Positions 12,380 to 24,025 are shown, counted from the stretch's first letter. The stretch: 64,000 nt of DNA from Isoetes taiwanensis (GCA_021234155.1 JAJEKV010000001.1:2998007-3062006), one strand, 5' to 3'. Numbers and translations: made by a program. Notes: generated by a model not told the origin, from the sequence alone.

Positions 12380-13054
12380 CTGATCAGCTGAGTATGCAAC
12401 AGAATTCATAGTGAGCGATCATGTTACTTTGCATTAATACACAATGAGTAGCATCCATTAAATCCAGTTTTGAGAGTCTTTTCCTATATGTATAGATGAA
12501 AAGCATTTAAGAAGGATGAGCATCTTGCAGATTAAGTTCTTCATTTTGTAAGAACCAAGAATGCTCTTTAGCTTAACAAAATTAGTTTTGATGGTAGAGA
12601 TATGAATTGACTTATAGTATATGAGAACCATCATTAATTGCATATTGCTCTTTTGAAAAACATATACAATATCTTAGGAGAACCAAGATCTGAAGGCAGA
12701 TATGAAGCACCAAATGATGATAACAATTTGCACAATCTCACTCATTTAAGGGCCACTTCAATGCCTCCCTGCTAGCTTTATAAAGCTAGTATGTAATCTC
12801 AGGATACTATGAAGCTAGTGTATATTTATTGGTTATGGTCTAATAAGACTGACTTGAAACAAAAGTACCTTGTCGCATGCATAATTCGGCAAAAGTAACC
12901 CCTAGATAATGTAGTAGAACACATTATCTGTCTGAAGCCGAGCTTTTCCAACTACACATGCCTTTCGAAGATCAAAATACCTCCAAAACGGTGCTCCATG
13001 GATTGAATGTGACACGTTGCAAATTGGTTCCAACTCCAATCTGCCATTCAGTCT

Positions 13055-13930
13055 ATGTAATCGTTTAAAATGCCATGTCCAGGCAAGGAAATACAAGTAA
13101 ACTAAGAAATCTAAGCAAGATATCCAGTAAGAAATATGTCGAAAGCTTATAGTCGACATAGATCATGGAAAATGGAAAGAAAAAACTTTTTAGATCCTTG
13201 CATTCAATCGACCTCATGCCGAAGCCAAATCAATCAACAATACTTAGGCAACAATAAACAAAAAAATGAGAGAAAATAGAGAAGAACAACGGCAAGGAAA
13301 TGAACGGATAGTGAAATGAATAGCCAAAATGAATAGACAATAAGAAATGTTTGCTTGTGTTTACAAAACATAACCTTAGCAACAAACGGAACAAGAGAAA
13401 AACTTACAAGGACAAGGCCTTGCATCAGGGTCAAAGCTACACCGCCAGCTCTCCCATTCGAGTTTCGCTCAATGCCATTTAGTCTAAAAAATAGTTTAAA
13501 ATGCCATGTCCAAATACAAGTAAACTAAGAAATCTAAGCAAGACATCCAGTAAAAAATATGCCGAAAGCTTATAGTCAGCATAGATCATGGAAAAATGAA
13601 AAGAAAAAACTTTTTAGATCCTTGCATTCAAGCGACCTCTTGCCAAAGCCAAATCAATCAACAATACCTAGGCAACAATGTACGATCACAATGTGTGTCC
13701 ACCAAGCCAATTTGCACATAAAAACAAAAAAAATGAGAGAATAGCAACGGCAAGGTAGATAGTGAAATGAATAGCCGAAATGAATAGACAATAAGAAAAG
13801 TTTGCTTATATTTAGAAAAAATAACCCTAGCAACAAACGGAAGAGAAGAAAAACTTACAAGGACAAGGCCTTGCATCAGGTTCAAAGCTATACTGCCAGC
13901 TCTCCCATTCGAGTTTCGCTCAATGGCATC
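13055..13930. repeat. ~430-450 bp tandem duplication
   Basis: Copy 1 (about 13055-13480) and copy 2 (about 13481-13930) share a long ordered series of blocks: 'AAATGCCATGTCC', 'AAACTAAGAAATCTAAGCAA', 'GAAAGCTTATAGTC', 'TTTTTAGATCCTTGCATTCA', 'AAACTTACAAGGACAAGGCC' and 'CCAGCTCTCCCATTCGAGTT'. The spacing is 427 bases at the start and 450 at the end because of small indels. The duplicated unit includes the candidate minus-strand exon described next. Confidence 0.85.
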
Positions 13931-13975
13931 AACTAAGAACCAGAACGAAATAGCCGAAAACAACCGCATAATCAA
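13859..13975 (-). CDS. candidate 5' exon, unknown protein (duplicated)
   Basis: The minus strand reads MIMRLFSAISFWFLVDAIER, then NSNGRAGSIALNLMQGLVL, and ends at a consensus donor (CTT|GTAAGTTTTT) at 13858. An N-terminal hydrophobic run (residues 4-15) could be a signal or anchor. A diverged second copy of the last ~25 codons, with the same donor, sits at 13408-13459 within the tandem duplication. Conservation of frame and donor in both copies argues that this was once coding. The family is not recognised. Confidence 0.3.
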
Positions 13976-14289
13976 GGGATGAAAATAAGATTAAAAAAGT
14001 CAACGACCAAGATTGCGCACAAACTATCATCTTATTTTGGCTTTAGTACTATATAGATGTTATACTGTATTGGATTGGATCAAGCCCTAATTTGAATGGC
14101 TGAGATCATTTGATTGCATCTGAAGGTCGAGATTTATCGCACGACTACCCACTACCGTGATTAGTCATGCTTTCATCTCTTATGCGGAAAGGAAAAGGAA
14201 AAAGGGAGAAAATAAAGGGGGAGGAGGAAAGGGGAATGTGAAGGGCAAAAAAGCACGGGTAAAAGGAAAAAAGTGAACGGGGAAAAGGC

Positions 14290-15500
14290 CCCTGCCGTGC
14301 ATACTTTACAGATAGGCTAGATCGGGCTCTGGCGAGACTATAGCCTACCGGATACGCAATCTCATGGTATCACCCATCGAGACTACTTCGGGTTGCATCT
14401 CCCCGGTCCGATGAGGCAGGAAAGGTTGCATCTCCCTTTCCGGGGTCTAGAGGCTCCACGAGCGGCTAGAGAATCGTGGCGACACACGATTCTTATCCGA
14501 CTGAACCCCCCAAAACAAGAGCCAAGCCGACACCTACAACTCTTGAGAGGCAGGGCGACACCATTGCCCCAGGAGGTGTCTGACCCATACCCGGTCCACT
14601 CAAAGTGACCGGCTATAGGCTTAGCCCGCTATGGGTCTCCAGTAGCCGCGCTCAGCAGGGACCTCCCTCCACTTCGCCTCTAGCCACGTTATGTGGTGCT
14701 AAGTCACATCATAGCCCCCGTAGCCCAGTGGGTTCCTTTGCACAGGCCGCATATAATAGGAACTAAGGGGTCTAAACTAGGAGCATCACTAAGTAATGGC
14801 TACTAGGTCTCTACCCCCCCTTCCCAATACAAGAGGAGCAAACATGATCAACCAACATCACATATCTATATAACATGATAATAAGGAGAGTAACATCTAA
14901 ACTTAATCATATACATCTAACTTACAGTTAGAGTTCATTGATTAGGGTTTAAGCAAGGGTTTAAGATCTAGACTAAGGGTTCTAGGAAGGCTCTACCAGA
15001 GATACGAAATACTAGCTCATCTAGAGTCCTAACTTCCAGATGATCTACTAAGAACTCTAATCCAAAAATCTGCTCCTGAGGAACTCCCTCCTACTCCCGG
15101 CGTCTCCATGGCCTTCAAGGTGGTCGAAGTAGCTCCACTCCTACTGATGCGCACATGCTCTGGGGGCTGCTATGCTATGCTGTGCTACAACAGACGGTTC
15201 TCAAAACGGAGTTTCGAGCACAAAAAGGGTTTCCAGACTGTTGGAGCCAGAAAAATGGCCTAAGGTTAGGGTTTGGCCATTTATAGATTAGGGTTGCTCT
15301 CACCTGCCACGTGGCTCCAATAGGGTGTTTCCGTGTGGCGGGTGCCTAATAGGTTAAGGCCATGTGGAAAATGGTCTTAACCTAAGGTTGGCTAAGTTAT
15401 ATGAATAACTTAGTCATGCCCCCTTTTGCCACTAATCTAAGGTATACAAGGCTATGGTGATAGACTTATATGGTGATGGGCCTGAAAATATACGTATTTA
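14290..15500 (-). mobile_element. LTR-1 copy c, minus strand
   Basis: The part 14290-15070 is the inverted match of LTR-1 copy a (3425-4500) and is parallel to copy b (61740-62224). Beyond that, the minus strand carries a promoter-like stretch: CCACGTGGCAGGTGAG near 15310 and then TATA-like 'CTATAAATGGCCAAACCC' near 15286. I read this as the LTR promoter upstream of the R region. The 3' end (U5 and primer-binding site) is missing at 14290. At about 15500 the sequence switches to a plus-strand gypsy pol, so this LTR does not belong to that pol. The outer U3 boundary is not determined. Confidence 0.55.
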
Positions 15501-15505
15501 TGGCG

Positions 15506-17104
15506 TATATTTTTCGAGAACGTCACAGACCATAAGCCATTAAAACTTCTGCAAAGCCAAGCAGAAATAAGTTTTAGACAAGTGCGTTAGCTGGATTTCT
15601 TACATGAATTTCATTTCGAAATTCAACACACCCCAGGAAAGCATAATCCGGTTGCAAATGCCCTTTCAAGAATAAAATATGTCAATGGGATGCCATCTTT
15701 AGAATGGGATTGTTTCTAACAGATCAGGGATTTGTATGAGAAGAATCAAGATCCAATCGAAAGAGAAGGTATCTCTTTGGGTACAAAACGAGGGTTTATG
15801 ATTCTATAAAGGGCGTATTTACGTACCCTTAGTACAAAATCTTAGAAAGGAAATTCTTTACGAATTTCATAATACCTCGCAAGCAAGGCACGAGGGAGAA
15901 TGGAAGACATATGAATTGATTAAAAGAAAATTCTTTTTACCCAGTATGAAACAAGAGGTAAAAACCTATGTATCACAATGCCAAGTATGTCAAGCCGTTA
16001 AAACAGATCATGGCAAGATGTCAGGATTGTTACAACCTTTACCAATACCTTTGGAAAGGTGGGAATGCATAAGCATAGACTTCATAGTTGCGCTTTCTCG
16101 ATCCAATCAACAACATACACAAGTACTCGTAATAGTCGATTGTCTGACAAAATACGCAAAGTTCTTAGCATTACGAGGTGATGCTACTAGACAGGATGTG
16201 GCAAAAGAGTACCTACTTTCGGTCTGCCACGAAGAATTGTAAGCGTTCGAGACTCTAAATTCACAGGGCATTTCTGGAAAGATTTCATGAAAGGGCTAGG
16301 GGTAAGCCGTAGTATGAGTAGTGGAAATCACCCACAAACTGATGGACAAACAGAACGGATTAACAGAATCCTGGAGGATATGTTAAGAAGTTTTCTGTTT
16401 GAAAAACAGTCCAAGTGGGAAGAGTATTTGCCTGTGGAATTCGCTTATAACAATGCGTACCACACAGGTACCAAAATGAGTTCCTTTATGGTAATGATGG
16501 GTAGGAACCCGAGAACATATACCTGGACGAACCAAGCCTTAAAATTGATTTGGCTATCCATATGTTGAAAGACATGCAAGTCATATTATATCAGTGCAGG
16601 GCAAACTTAAAGAAAGCTCAAGATCGAGCCAGGGTAAGTGCCAATAAACATCGTAGAGAAGTAATCTTCAAGGAAGATGAGTATGCATTTCTACAAATTG
16701 TTTACCCTTCGGCACTCAAGGTTGGCACCTTAAAACCATTGGTTAAAGGGAAGGTTCCCAAACTGACACCCCGATATGCTGGACCCTTCAAGGTGTTGAG
16801 AAGGACCAATGAGGCAGCATATGAGTTAGAGCTTCCGGATGGGATCGGCATGCATCCCGTTTTCCATGTAAGCCAACTCAAGAAAGCTATATTGTCTACG
16901 GACAATGTGATAGCCCTGACAACGATTCCCTCAGCCCTTAGCTTTGAGGTAACCCCTGAGGCGATTCTAGACACTCGCATTCGGAAGCTGTGCAATAGGA
17001 ACATTGCAGAGTACTTGACCTTGTGAGGCCACATGGGAGAGTGAAGAATACGTGCAGCAAAATCCTCATCTGACCCAAAACTCGTGGAGAGCACGGAAGG
17101 ATTA
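15506..17104 (+). pseudogene. Ty3/gypsy pol fragment: RNase H end, integrase, C-terminal domain
   Basis: In order on the plus strand: the end of RNase H (FFENVTDHKPLKLLQ, then LDFLHEFHFEIQHTPGKHN and ALSR); the HHCC integrase finger (H..H near 15868-15888, then CQVCQ near 15979); the integrase core with first Asp in SIDFIV (~16078), second Asp in VRDSKFTGHFWKDF (~16250) and Glu in TERINRILED (~16352); and the C-terminal module TPRYAGPFKVLRRTNEAAYE and MHPVFHVSQLKKA. It closes with EATWESEEYVQQN in a shifted frame, ending at 17104. Gag, protease and most of the reverse transcriptase are missing. Frameshifts (near 15900, 16235, 16555 and 17024) and a stop in RNase H (~15588) disable it. The element would have been a standard plant gypsy; its own LTRs are not visible. 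Confidence 0.9.
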
Positions 17105-17188
17105 ATGGAGTCAATGAGGTCTGTTACCCAACATGAGTAGAGTCTTGCATCCCGGATGGCAAGTAGAATGTCCATAGAATGATGAGCT

Positions 17189-17284
17189 ATGAAACCATGG
17201 CCACAGGGTGGTCCTAGGAATGGGTTTCAGAAGGGACTAAGTAACGAAACCATGGTCACAGGGTGGCCCCGAGAATGAGTTTCA
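17189..17284. repeat. ~53 bp tandem duplication
   Basis: 'GAAACCATGGCCACAGGGTG' and 'GAAACCATGGTCACAGGGTG' begin two adjacent units, each continuing GA.TG.GTTTCA. It lies just before the miniature LTR element. Confidence 0.75.
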
Positions 17285-17291
17285 AAATACT

Positions 17292-17445
17292 TGTAACGGG
17301 CCCATGGTAGACCGCTCGAGTATTCGAACTTTGAATGTGCCTGTGGGGCGTTCCTGAGACATCGGCATAAATGGGTAGAAGCGACTACTCATAAACGTCT
17401 AGACGGTTTTGCCTAGTTGGCTAAGGGCATGTCGATTAGGAGTCA
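17292..17445 (+). repeat. 5' LTR of the miniature element
   Basis: 154 bases, starting TGTAACGG and ending AGTCA. About 93 percent identical by eye to the 3' copy; the last ~10 bases differ most. Confidence 0.85.
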
Positions 17446-17449
17446 TAGT

Positions 17450-17461
17450 TGATATCAGAGC
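17450..17461 (+). promoter_or_regulatory. primer-binding site (tRNA-iMet type)
   Basis: TGATATCAGAGC lies 4 bases after the 5' LTR. The plant consensus TGGTATCAGAGC differs at one base. Confidence 0.75.
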
Positions 17462-17585
17462 AGGTCTCGAGTTCGAATCTCCATGGGTGCCTATATGCAT
17501 GGGTAATTTGCAAAGACTTGGTAATCATTGTGACATGGTATAGCCTTGGATGCTCGAGGACGCGCATAATTCTAGTGGGAGAGAC

Positions 17586-17743
17586 TGTAACGGGCCCATG
17601 GTAGACCGCTCGAGTATTCGAACCTTGAATGTGTCTATGGGGCGTTCCTGAGACACCGGCATAAATGGGTAGAAGCGATAACTCATAAACGTCTAGATGA
17701 TTTTGCCCAGTTGGCTAAGGACATGTCGGTTAGGAATGTTACA
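17586..17743 (+). repeat. 3' LTR of the miniature element
   Basis: 158 bases, preceded directly by the polypurine tract AGTGGGAGAGAC and followed by the ATACT duplication. Confidence 0.85.
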
Positions 17744-17876
17744 ATACTCCTATGATCCTTGGGGACTAAGGATTTGAAAGCTATAAACATGCAAATGGGG
17801 CATAGCAAATGGGACATAAAATAAAAATCATTAGCTAAGAGAAAAGAAATAAACCCTTATATAAAAAATAAAGAGG

Positions 17877-18440
17877 TGTCAACACCCTTAAAAAATAATG
17901 AGGTGTCAACACCCGATTGGGTGGGCGGCCTCAAGCCATCGAAGGCTGAGGCATGGCGCAGGCCAGGCGGCCGATTGGGCTGCCAGCATCCCAGGAGGGA
18001 TCCCAAGAGCTGCAAATAGGCCGAATCCTGATTTCAGCCCTTGGGCTGCTGGGGAAGACCATCGGTCTGTGATTTGGAGCAGTATATAAAGATTGGGCCT
18101 TTCCCATGAGGGGCTAGAACTTTTTGTGCAGATTGCCTTGAAGACTTTTCCTCAACAGATCCCATCATCAATCAAAGAGTCAGGGACTCTATCACGCCGT
18201 GGGGGAATCCAAGATTCCGAGGATAGAGGCGGAAGGTGTGATTGATGCAGCTTGTGGCTCCAATGCAAAGGAATGCAAAGGAGGTCTGTTTCATTATGCC
18301 TCTAGGATACTCGTGGCCTTTCTACAATTTAAATATTTATCAAAAAGTAAGATCAAGAGATTCAAATACAAGGGTTTACAATTTAAATATTTAAATAGGT
18401 TCTACACTTTTTTAGGTAGCCGACACACTCAATGGATTCC
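17877..18440 (+). mobile_element. possible LTR-like fragment with TATA box
   Basis: 'GAGGTGTCAACACCC' occurs twice (near 17872 and 17900). The second copy leads into a GC-richer stretch that includes a strong TATA box, AGTATATAAAG, near 18080, and a downstream GAATCCAAGATTCC word. That pattern resembles a plant LTR starting TGTCAACACCC, but no partner LTR, primer-binding site or target duplication was found. An 82 codon open frame inside (18199-18447) has no known domain. Confidence 0.3.
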
Positions 18441-18893
18441 ACTATGAGCTGCACCGACGTTAACGCGTTGCCAGAAAATAGATGTCCTTAAAAGCTTGTC
18501 TATATTTCCTACGTTGTGGTCCCTCCGTTTTGACCCTTTTAAATAATATTTTGGCCAAAACAAAATTCTACACCCTGTCAGATACTAGTGACCACCAAAG
18601 TACATTACTGTAATCCTTGACCCGACACAAGGTTCTGAGAAGGTTACAAAGTCGGCTCATATATTATCAGAAATGTCATACACAGGCCCAGCCTGTAAAA
18701 TCTGGCTCAGGTAGCAATGGAATTGTATAATTACAAGTACTCTCCAGCATTTCCTAGTGCATGCTTTAAGCACACAAGATTATTGCAATATCGCACTTCA
18801 AAAACTCATGTCACCTATTTGTATATCCGCCTGGAACGGGCATGCTCCAAAGGATGATTGAATTAGTCATTATAACTGAAATATGACCTTGCG

Positions 18894-21320
18894 TCAAGCA
18901 TCTGTTGTAGAATTTGAGGAAGATGGCCCTCCTACCCAGTAGGTCTTAACAGCAACTAATATCTTCTCCTTGTTGAATGGTCCGCTCTCATGATCCACTA
19001 GTTTACTTTCCCACCTTATGCCACTCATGATCTTCCTAAGTTTGTTTAGTACATCTACATCATCACGAATCACAATAGCACCCTCAGGGCGTAAGATCCT
19101 GTCCATCTCAATAAGGATGTCGGTAACATCACACCTGCATAATTTAATTCCAAGCTCTAAGATTAGTAATATATACTACCGCAAAGAGCATGATAATTAA
19201 CTAATGTTGGAGAAACCTATAAACATGGAAGGCCAGATCTAAACAAATTTAGATGGAAGCCAAATATTATGATCAATTCTAAGACCAAAATCAAAGAAAG
19301 GGGTGGGAAAATACCTGTCTTGATACATGCTAAAGAGGCCATCTGCATGAAGGAAATCATATGTTCGAGGGTATGTTGAAAAGGCCTCACACCAATCATG
19401 ATAGACACCAATGAAGCCTCTCTCATATATGACACCCAAGGTTTTAAGCTTGGCATCATGAGGTACCACATTCATAACCCATACTTTCTCCTTTACTAAA
19501 GCAGCTGCAAATCCACCAAGCCCAGCATTCATATCCATAATATTACGGTATCTCCCTGTTGCCAGCAAGGGAGTCACATGTTTTTTGTAATAACTCAAAC
19601 GTGTTGTCCAAAGCTTAGTGTCTTCATTATAGGTCTGTGGAGTAACTTCAGGAATTTCTCCAGCTGTGATCCTGGGTGGCACAGCACTAGAACGTTCCGG
19701 CCAGTTTGCAATCTTCCCTCCAGCTACATCACTAGATTTTGTAACTGTTGGAAGAGGTGTTATGCATGTCTCCATTTTTTGGTACCTAATAAAACACGAG
19801 AATTATAAGATTTGAGAAGTATAATGCTCAAAGTACCCCAGTAAAAGCATATATAGTATAATTTTCACAGATACATAATAGCATGCCAACTAGAAGGCCT
19901 CGGATAATTGTTAAGAACGTAAAAAAAAATAGATGCTGCATACCAGGCAAAATCAGGATCTTCCCCTTTGCAAATATGTGGCTTTCCAAGACTGTTCCGA
20001 TTCTCTGTACACTCAAAATGATTCCATGGTTTTTGCCAGACCGCAAGGTTTCCCCTTTGAACCAGTTTTTTCCAGCACAATCGGCGTGCAAGATCCTCAA
20101 TAGAATCCATCTCTGCCTTCAAGTCTTCTTTAGTTCTTTCCCATCCCTTCCAGCGTACTTCCCAGTTCACTGGGGGTCCAGACAAGATCCAATAACCACC
20201 AGGTCTAAGGACTCGGTCAACTTCTATCAAATACACACCATCTGCAGCAAATATTTTGTAAGTAAAACTGGATTCAGTATACCATATCATTCGAACCACC
20301 AATTTAAGACCTCACCGTATTTATTCCATGGAATTAGACAGCGAGAACAGTGAGCCATGTCAAATGCTCTAGCTGGGTAAGGCAGGCGCTGTGAGGCCAT
20401 GATACCAATCATGGCAGGGACGCCACGCTCCAAAGCAAACTGTACCTGACCTTCATGTGTGTCTCTAGGAGCAAATGACATTGTCAAGATATTCCTCTTC
20501 AATAGATAGGCACCCCAGCTTGCCACCTAGAAAAACCCATGCATGGCAGCTACTTAGAGGAAAAATATTGACAAGACAAAACCAGAAATTGTCTAAATTA
20601 AAACACATGACAAGAACAAGAAACAAAGAAGAATTTTAGATGGTCATAGTTTTAAAGTTTCTCAAAAAGTTGTCCAGGAAGAAACATTACCCCACATCCT
20701 GTGTCAAGCGCAGTTCTAATATTTCCACCAGAGAGCGGCAAAATAGCATCAATTTCGTCAATGTAAGCATCAGCACCACGAGGAAACATAGTACCTCCCC
20801 CTGGGAAAATGAATTTGTCCCCTTCATATTGTATCCAGTTCTGAATAGCTTTTTCTACAGTAAGCTCTTTGTGAGGCACATTTGCAAACCAAGCAACATC
20901 CCTGCTCTTAGGCCAAGAAAATGGATTCTTATACCCAGGTGGAGCAGGGATGAGACAATGAAGTTTTTCCTTTTCTGGTGGGCAATGCCGTTCTCTGTAG
21001 ATAAGTCTGTCCCGATCAAATTGGAGGGATCGTTTTGCATCTTCACATGGGGTATGTTCACTGAATGACATATCACATGGTTTAACAACTTCCAGGCCTG
21101 AACCAGTATCCTTGCCTGTTGAAGCGTGATGGGCGGTAAAATCAAGAGCGGTATTGCAGTCGGTTTCAAGTGCTATAGAACTATTGGCATGGTCTTTAGG
21201 GCCATTCTGCCAGGCCCCAAGAATATAGAAGAAGAAGCAGCATAATGCAGTAATTAAAATGCGGGTATAATTCCTCTTCTTTGAATCAAGCTGGTGTGCT
21301 TTTGGGGAATCCTTGCCCAT
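18894..21320 (-). CDS. probable Golgi SAM-dependent methyltransferase, PMT family (DUF248)
   Basis: Five exons on the minus strand: 21320-20691, 20526-20316, 20241-19944, 19785-19315 and 19134-18894. All introns are GT...AG, and the phases join without a break into 616 codons plus stop, the usual size for this family (about 600-620). Residues 1-17 are cytosolic and basic, and 18-37 form a single membrane anchor ([20 protein letters not shown]), giving a type II Golgi protein. Motif I is [16 protein letters not shown] (204-219) and a second SAM-fold motif is [11 protein letters not shown] (460-470). Other family blocks are [55 protein letters not shown] and [16 protein letters not shown]. Relatives such as QUA2 act on pectin in the Golgi; substrates of most members are unproven. 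It most resembles the PMT15/17/18 group, from memory of that family. An acceptor (TTTACAG) five bases before the ATG suggests a 5' UTR intron. It is the only intact gene in the window. Confidence 0.93.
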
Positions 21321-21324
21321 TTTT

Positions 21325-22230
21325 CCTGTAAAGATGATAAACTATCTATAAGACCAACTTATGAACGGAAACAGAAGTACATAAATTTGAACATTTTAGT
21401 TGTATTAGATAGATCTGTCAAGTGATCTCTTGTTGTCTATGATGATAATGCTCAGTAGGCACCTAGTTTTGTAGATCTCTATTGGATCTGAAAGATAAAT
21501 GAATTATCATGATGCTGTTCGGGCATATTAGATTTTTGCAACATTCTATTATTTGTTTGATGGATTTTAGAAAAACAATAACACTTATGCGATATTACCT
21601 GGATATTTTGACTGCAGGACTTAGGCTTCTGAAACACGCATTACAGTCGCGTTCTGATATAAAAATGGTTACAGGAAAAGAACTCAGACTCAATCTGATA
21701 CGAAGTGATTCCAAAATAAGAACTTAGATTCAACCGAAATTGCGCAGTAGTGCCGCAACTATACCTTGCAAGCCGGACTTACAAAACCAGACTGGCTTGC
21801 AAGAATGCAATGCAATCCCGGCCTAATCTGTGGCCAGGCAGCAGATTTTCAGATCTTCCAGTTCCCCTATGGTCGTGGAAATAGCGCTTAGCTACGCGAT
21901 GCCAGAACGGAAAAGATTTAAACAATCCCAATATAGCGCAGTACCTGCTTTGAAAATCCGTGAAGAAACAAAAGGGTTCTCGATTAATTTAATAATTCTC
22001 TGATTAGGACTGCAAAACCTAAGTTGATATTAACGTACTAAAGGAACCCAACACCATTTCCAACTAAGCGACACTTCCGGAATCAAATTTTGCAGCTAGA
22101 AACTATGCAAAGAAATGCTAAATTAGTATAAACAACGACTGGAAAAAGCTTAGCAGAAGAGGACGGACCTGCAAGGATTAATCTGATACAGAGGCCGCCA
22201 GTTGTGAAGAAATGAATAAGATAGAGGAAC
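21325..22230 (-). other. probable 5' UTR intron and leader of the PMT gene
   Basis: A 3' splice site ends at 21326 (minus strand CATCTTTACAG|GAAAAATG), so the start codon lies five bases inside an exon. The matching donor may be CTTGCAG|GTCCGTCC at 22169/22168, which would make an intron of about 840 bases and place the promoter above 22200. The donor choice is inference; transcript data would settle it. Confidence 0.35.
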
Positions 22231-22763
22231 CAATGGACCCACAGATTCTGGGTTCACACCGTTTTTTATGTACTTGAGAGCATGGAGGCTCGCCGTCTCC
22301 ATCGACGCCATAAACACGATGTTTCCTCTTCCATTCTGTGATCATGCCACTCTAAAAAATGGGCCATGTCCAAATATGTGGCCCATAATGGGCCATTTGT
22401 GCCATGAAAATAGAAAGAAGCCGACTTCTCTAACCATGGAAATAGAGCTCATGAACATTTTATTTTTCTTGCATCATTTTCCTTGCTAGGAGAAGGTTCG
22501 GCTATAGTTTTTCATGGGTTTATAGGAGAGTATTTGTGTTATGTATGCAAAATGACCAACAACATGCCTTACATTGTGAAATGCTAACATGCCTTACATT
22601 GTGAAATGGCTTGCTCTTGCCCCTATTTCCACTTCTCAAATGGCCAATTGTATCCCAGAAACTAATCACATGCGGTCTAAAAACCAGGGGACAATACATC
22701 AGAGGATTGATCATGCAAGTGTGAGTTTGTTATGATCATGCAAATGTGAGTTTGTTAAGGGGT

Positions 22764-22864
22764 AGATAACACCCTGGCCCGAGACCGTTGTAGCTCCATT
22801 AAAACACGAGGCGGCTCGTGTTTCACTGGAGCTAGAACACTCTCATGCCAGAGTGTTATCGTCT
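22764..22864. repeat. foldback (inverted repeat) of about 100 bp
   Basis: The left arm 22764-22810 (AGATAACACCCTGG ... CATTAAAACACGAG) pairs with the right arm 22815-22864 (CTCGTGTTTCACTGGAGCTA ... CCAGAGTGTTATCGTCT) around a 4 base loop, with several mismatches and one small bulge. It may be the relic of a short inverted-repeat transposon or of an inverted duplication. No target duplication is clear. Confidence 0.65.
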
Positions 22865-24025
22865 CTAACACACTGCCCTGAGAGTTTTGGGCCATCTGAT
22901 CACCATTGAAATTGATATGGGCCATCCATTTGATAAAACTTTAGGGTTTTATGAAGTAGGGTCTACTTACAGCACGCTATGGCTCTAGTAGGGCACTGCG
23001 CGAGATTGCATCTCAGCCATCGGATCACTATAAACTCGAGGAACTGGGGGTTAAGAAAGACACATTGAGAAGTTGAATATGATAAAAGAAAACAAAAATG
23101 CGATGTCGCATTGTAAGTTGCCCGAAAATTACATGATGTTGAGACAAACATTGTACCAGGAAAGATGAAACTGGCAACAAAAAGTCTTCACATGATACCA
23201 ATCAAAAAGGCCTTTACCTTCCCAAGAAATGATGAGCATCAAGGTTAAAGGGCCAAAGCTCCTTGAGGAACTTGGGGGCCAGAAAAGAAAACGAGAAAGC
23301 AGAGAACTCAATAACCAACTAGTAAGAAGATAAATAACAACACGGACCACCAGACCAGACTTACTGTTGAAACGACCCAAACCACAAAAACCCGAAGGAA
23401 TAAAGTCGAGGCACAAGCAAGGCAATGAAATAAGAAGAAAAATACAGAGAGTCAACATGAGACTCAATGAAACGGCCGAAGAATATCCCTACGAGGAACT
23501 TAAAGTTTGAAATAAATCTGAAGAGATCCTACAACAAGAAATCATAAAGAACGGCCAAGATAAATAAGCACACCTAAAAGATCATCTGAAACTCCACCAA
23601 ATCGAGCAAGGCTATCCTTGACATGGAGCTTCCAATGGTGCAAATCGAACTCTGCTACAAAATTCCTAGTGCAGGCTTAATACCCCACTGAACTTGGCAA
23701 TGGCAATGAAGCAGGGTGCATACAAGGAGAGCAAAAAACAAACGAAGTGGATGGATGGCCAGGATGCGGAGGCAGGAATGTGGGAACATAAAGATGTACA
23801 CATGTGGAGAGGATGGAGGAAAGCCAGGAGCGAGAATGGATGGCTGAATAGTGCCCTAACGATGCATCACAGGAATCGATGGCAAGCTGACCAACCATTA
23901 ATGTAATGCTGAGGGGTTTCCCCATTTGCACCGTCCAACGGCATAAAACGAAATATTCTACCAGCCCACCTCTCAAGGATTTGCCCTTCAAACAACCCAA
24001 GAAAAATGTATTCTAAATTAGCACC

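Larger units (their letters stand above)
17292..17743 (+). mobile_element. complete miniature LTR element (TRIM-like, gypsy-derived), 452 bp
   Basis: Two direct repeats of 154 and 158 bases (17292-17445 and 17586-17743) both begin TGTAACGGGCCCATGG. The second ends GTTACA, giving inverted TGTAAC/GTTACA tips. They differ at about ten positions in 147. The 5 bp target duplication ATACT flanks the pair (17287-17291 and 17744-17748). Inside are a primer-binding site TGATATCAGAGC (17450-17461; complementary to the tRNA-iMet end with one change) and a polypurine tract AGTGGGAGAGAC (17574-17585). The 140 base interior has no coding frame, and its end (CTCGAGGACGCGCATAATTC) resembles the 3' end of plant gypsy elements. 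So this is a non-coding derivative that must have been moved by proteins supplied in trans. It inserted just downstream of the gypsy pol relic. Confidence 0.85.

Noticed and set aside
14393-14608. 71 codon open frame and GC-richer block as a gene
   Set aside because: It lies inside LTR-1 copy c and is not conserved as protein in copies a and b.
16702-17175. 157 codon minus-strand frame
   Set aside because: It is antisense to the gypsy integrase C-terminal domain, which is clearly the real coding strand.
17405-17485. tRNA-like box A and box B words (TAGTTGGCTAAGG, GAGTTCGAATC)
   Set aside because: They lie across the LTR end and primer-binding site of the miniature element, and no cloverleaf with an anticodon stem could be drawn. 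The B-box-like word is commonly seen after such primer-binding sites.
17292-17743. Cassandra-type TRIM with a 5S rRNA-derived LTR
   Set aside because: No 5S-like internal control region was recognised in the LTRs.
23129-23467. 112 codon hydrophobic minus-strand frame
   Set aside because: It has Phe/Leu/Ser bias only, no splice sites and no domain. It might be a decayed repeat but cannot be supported.
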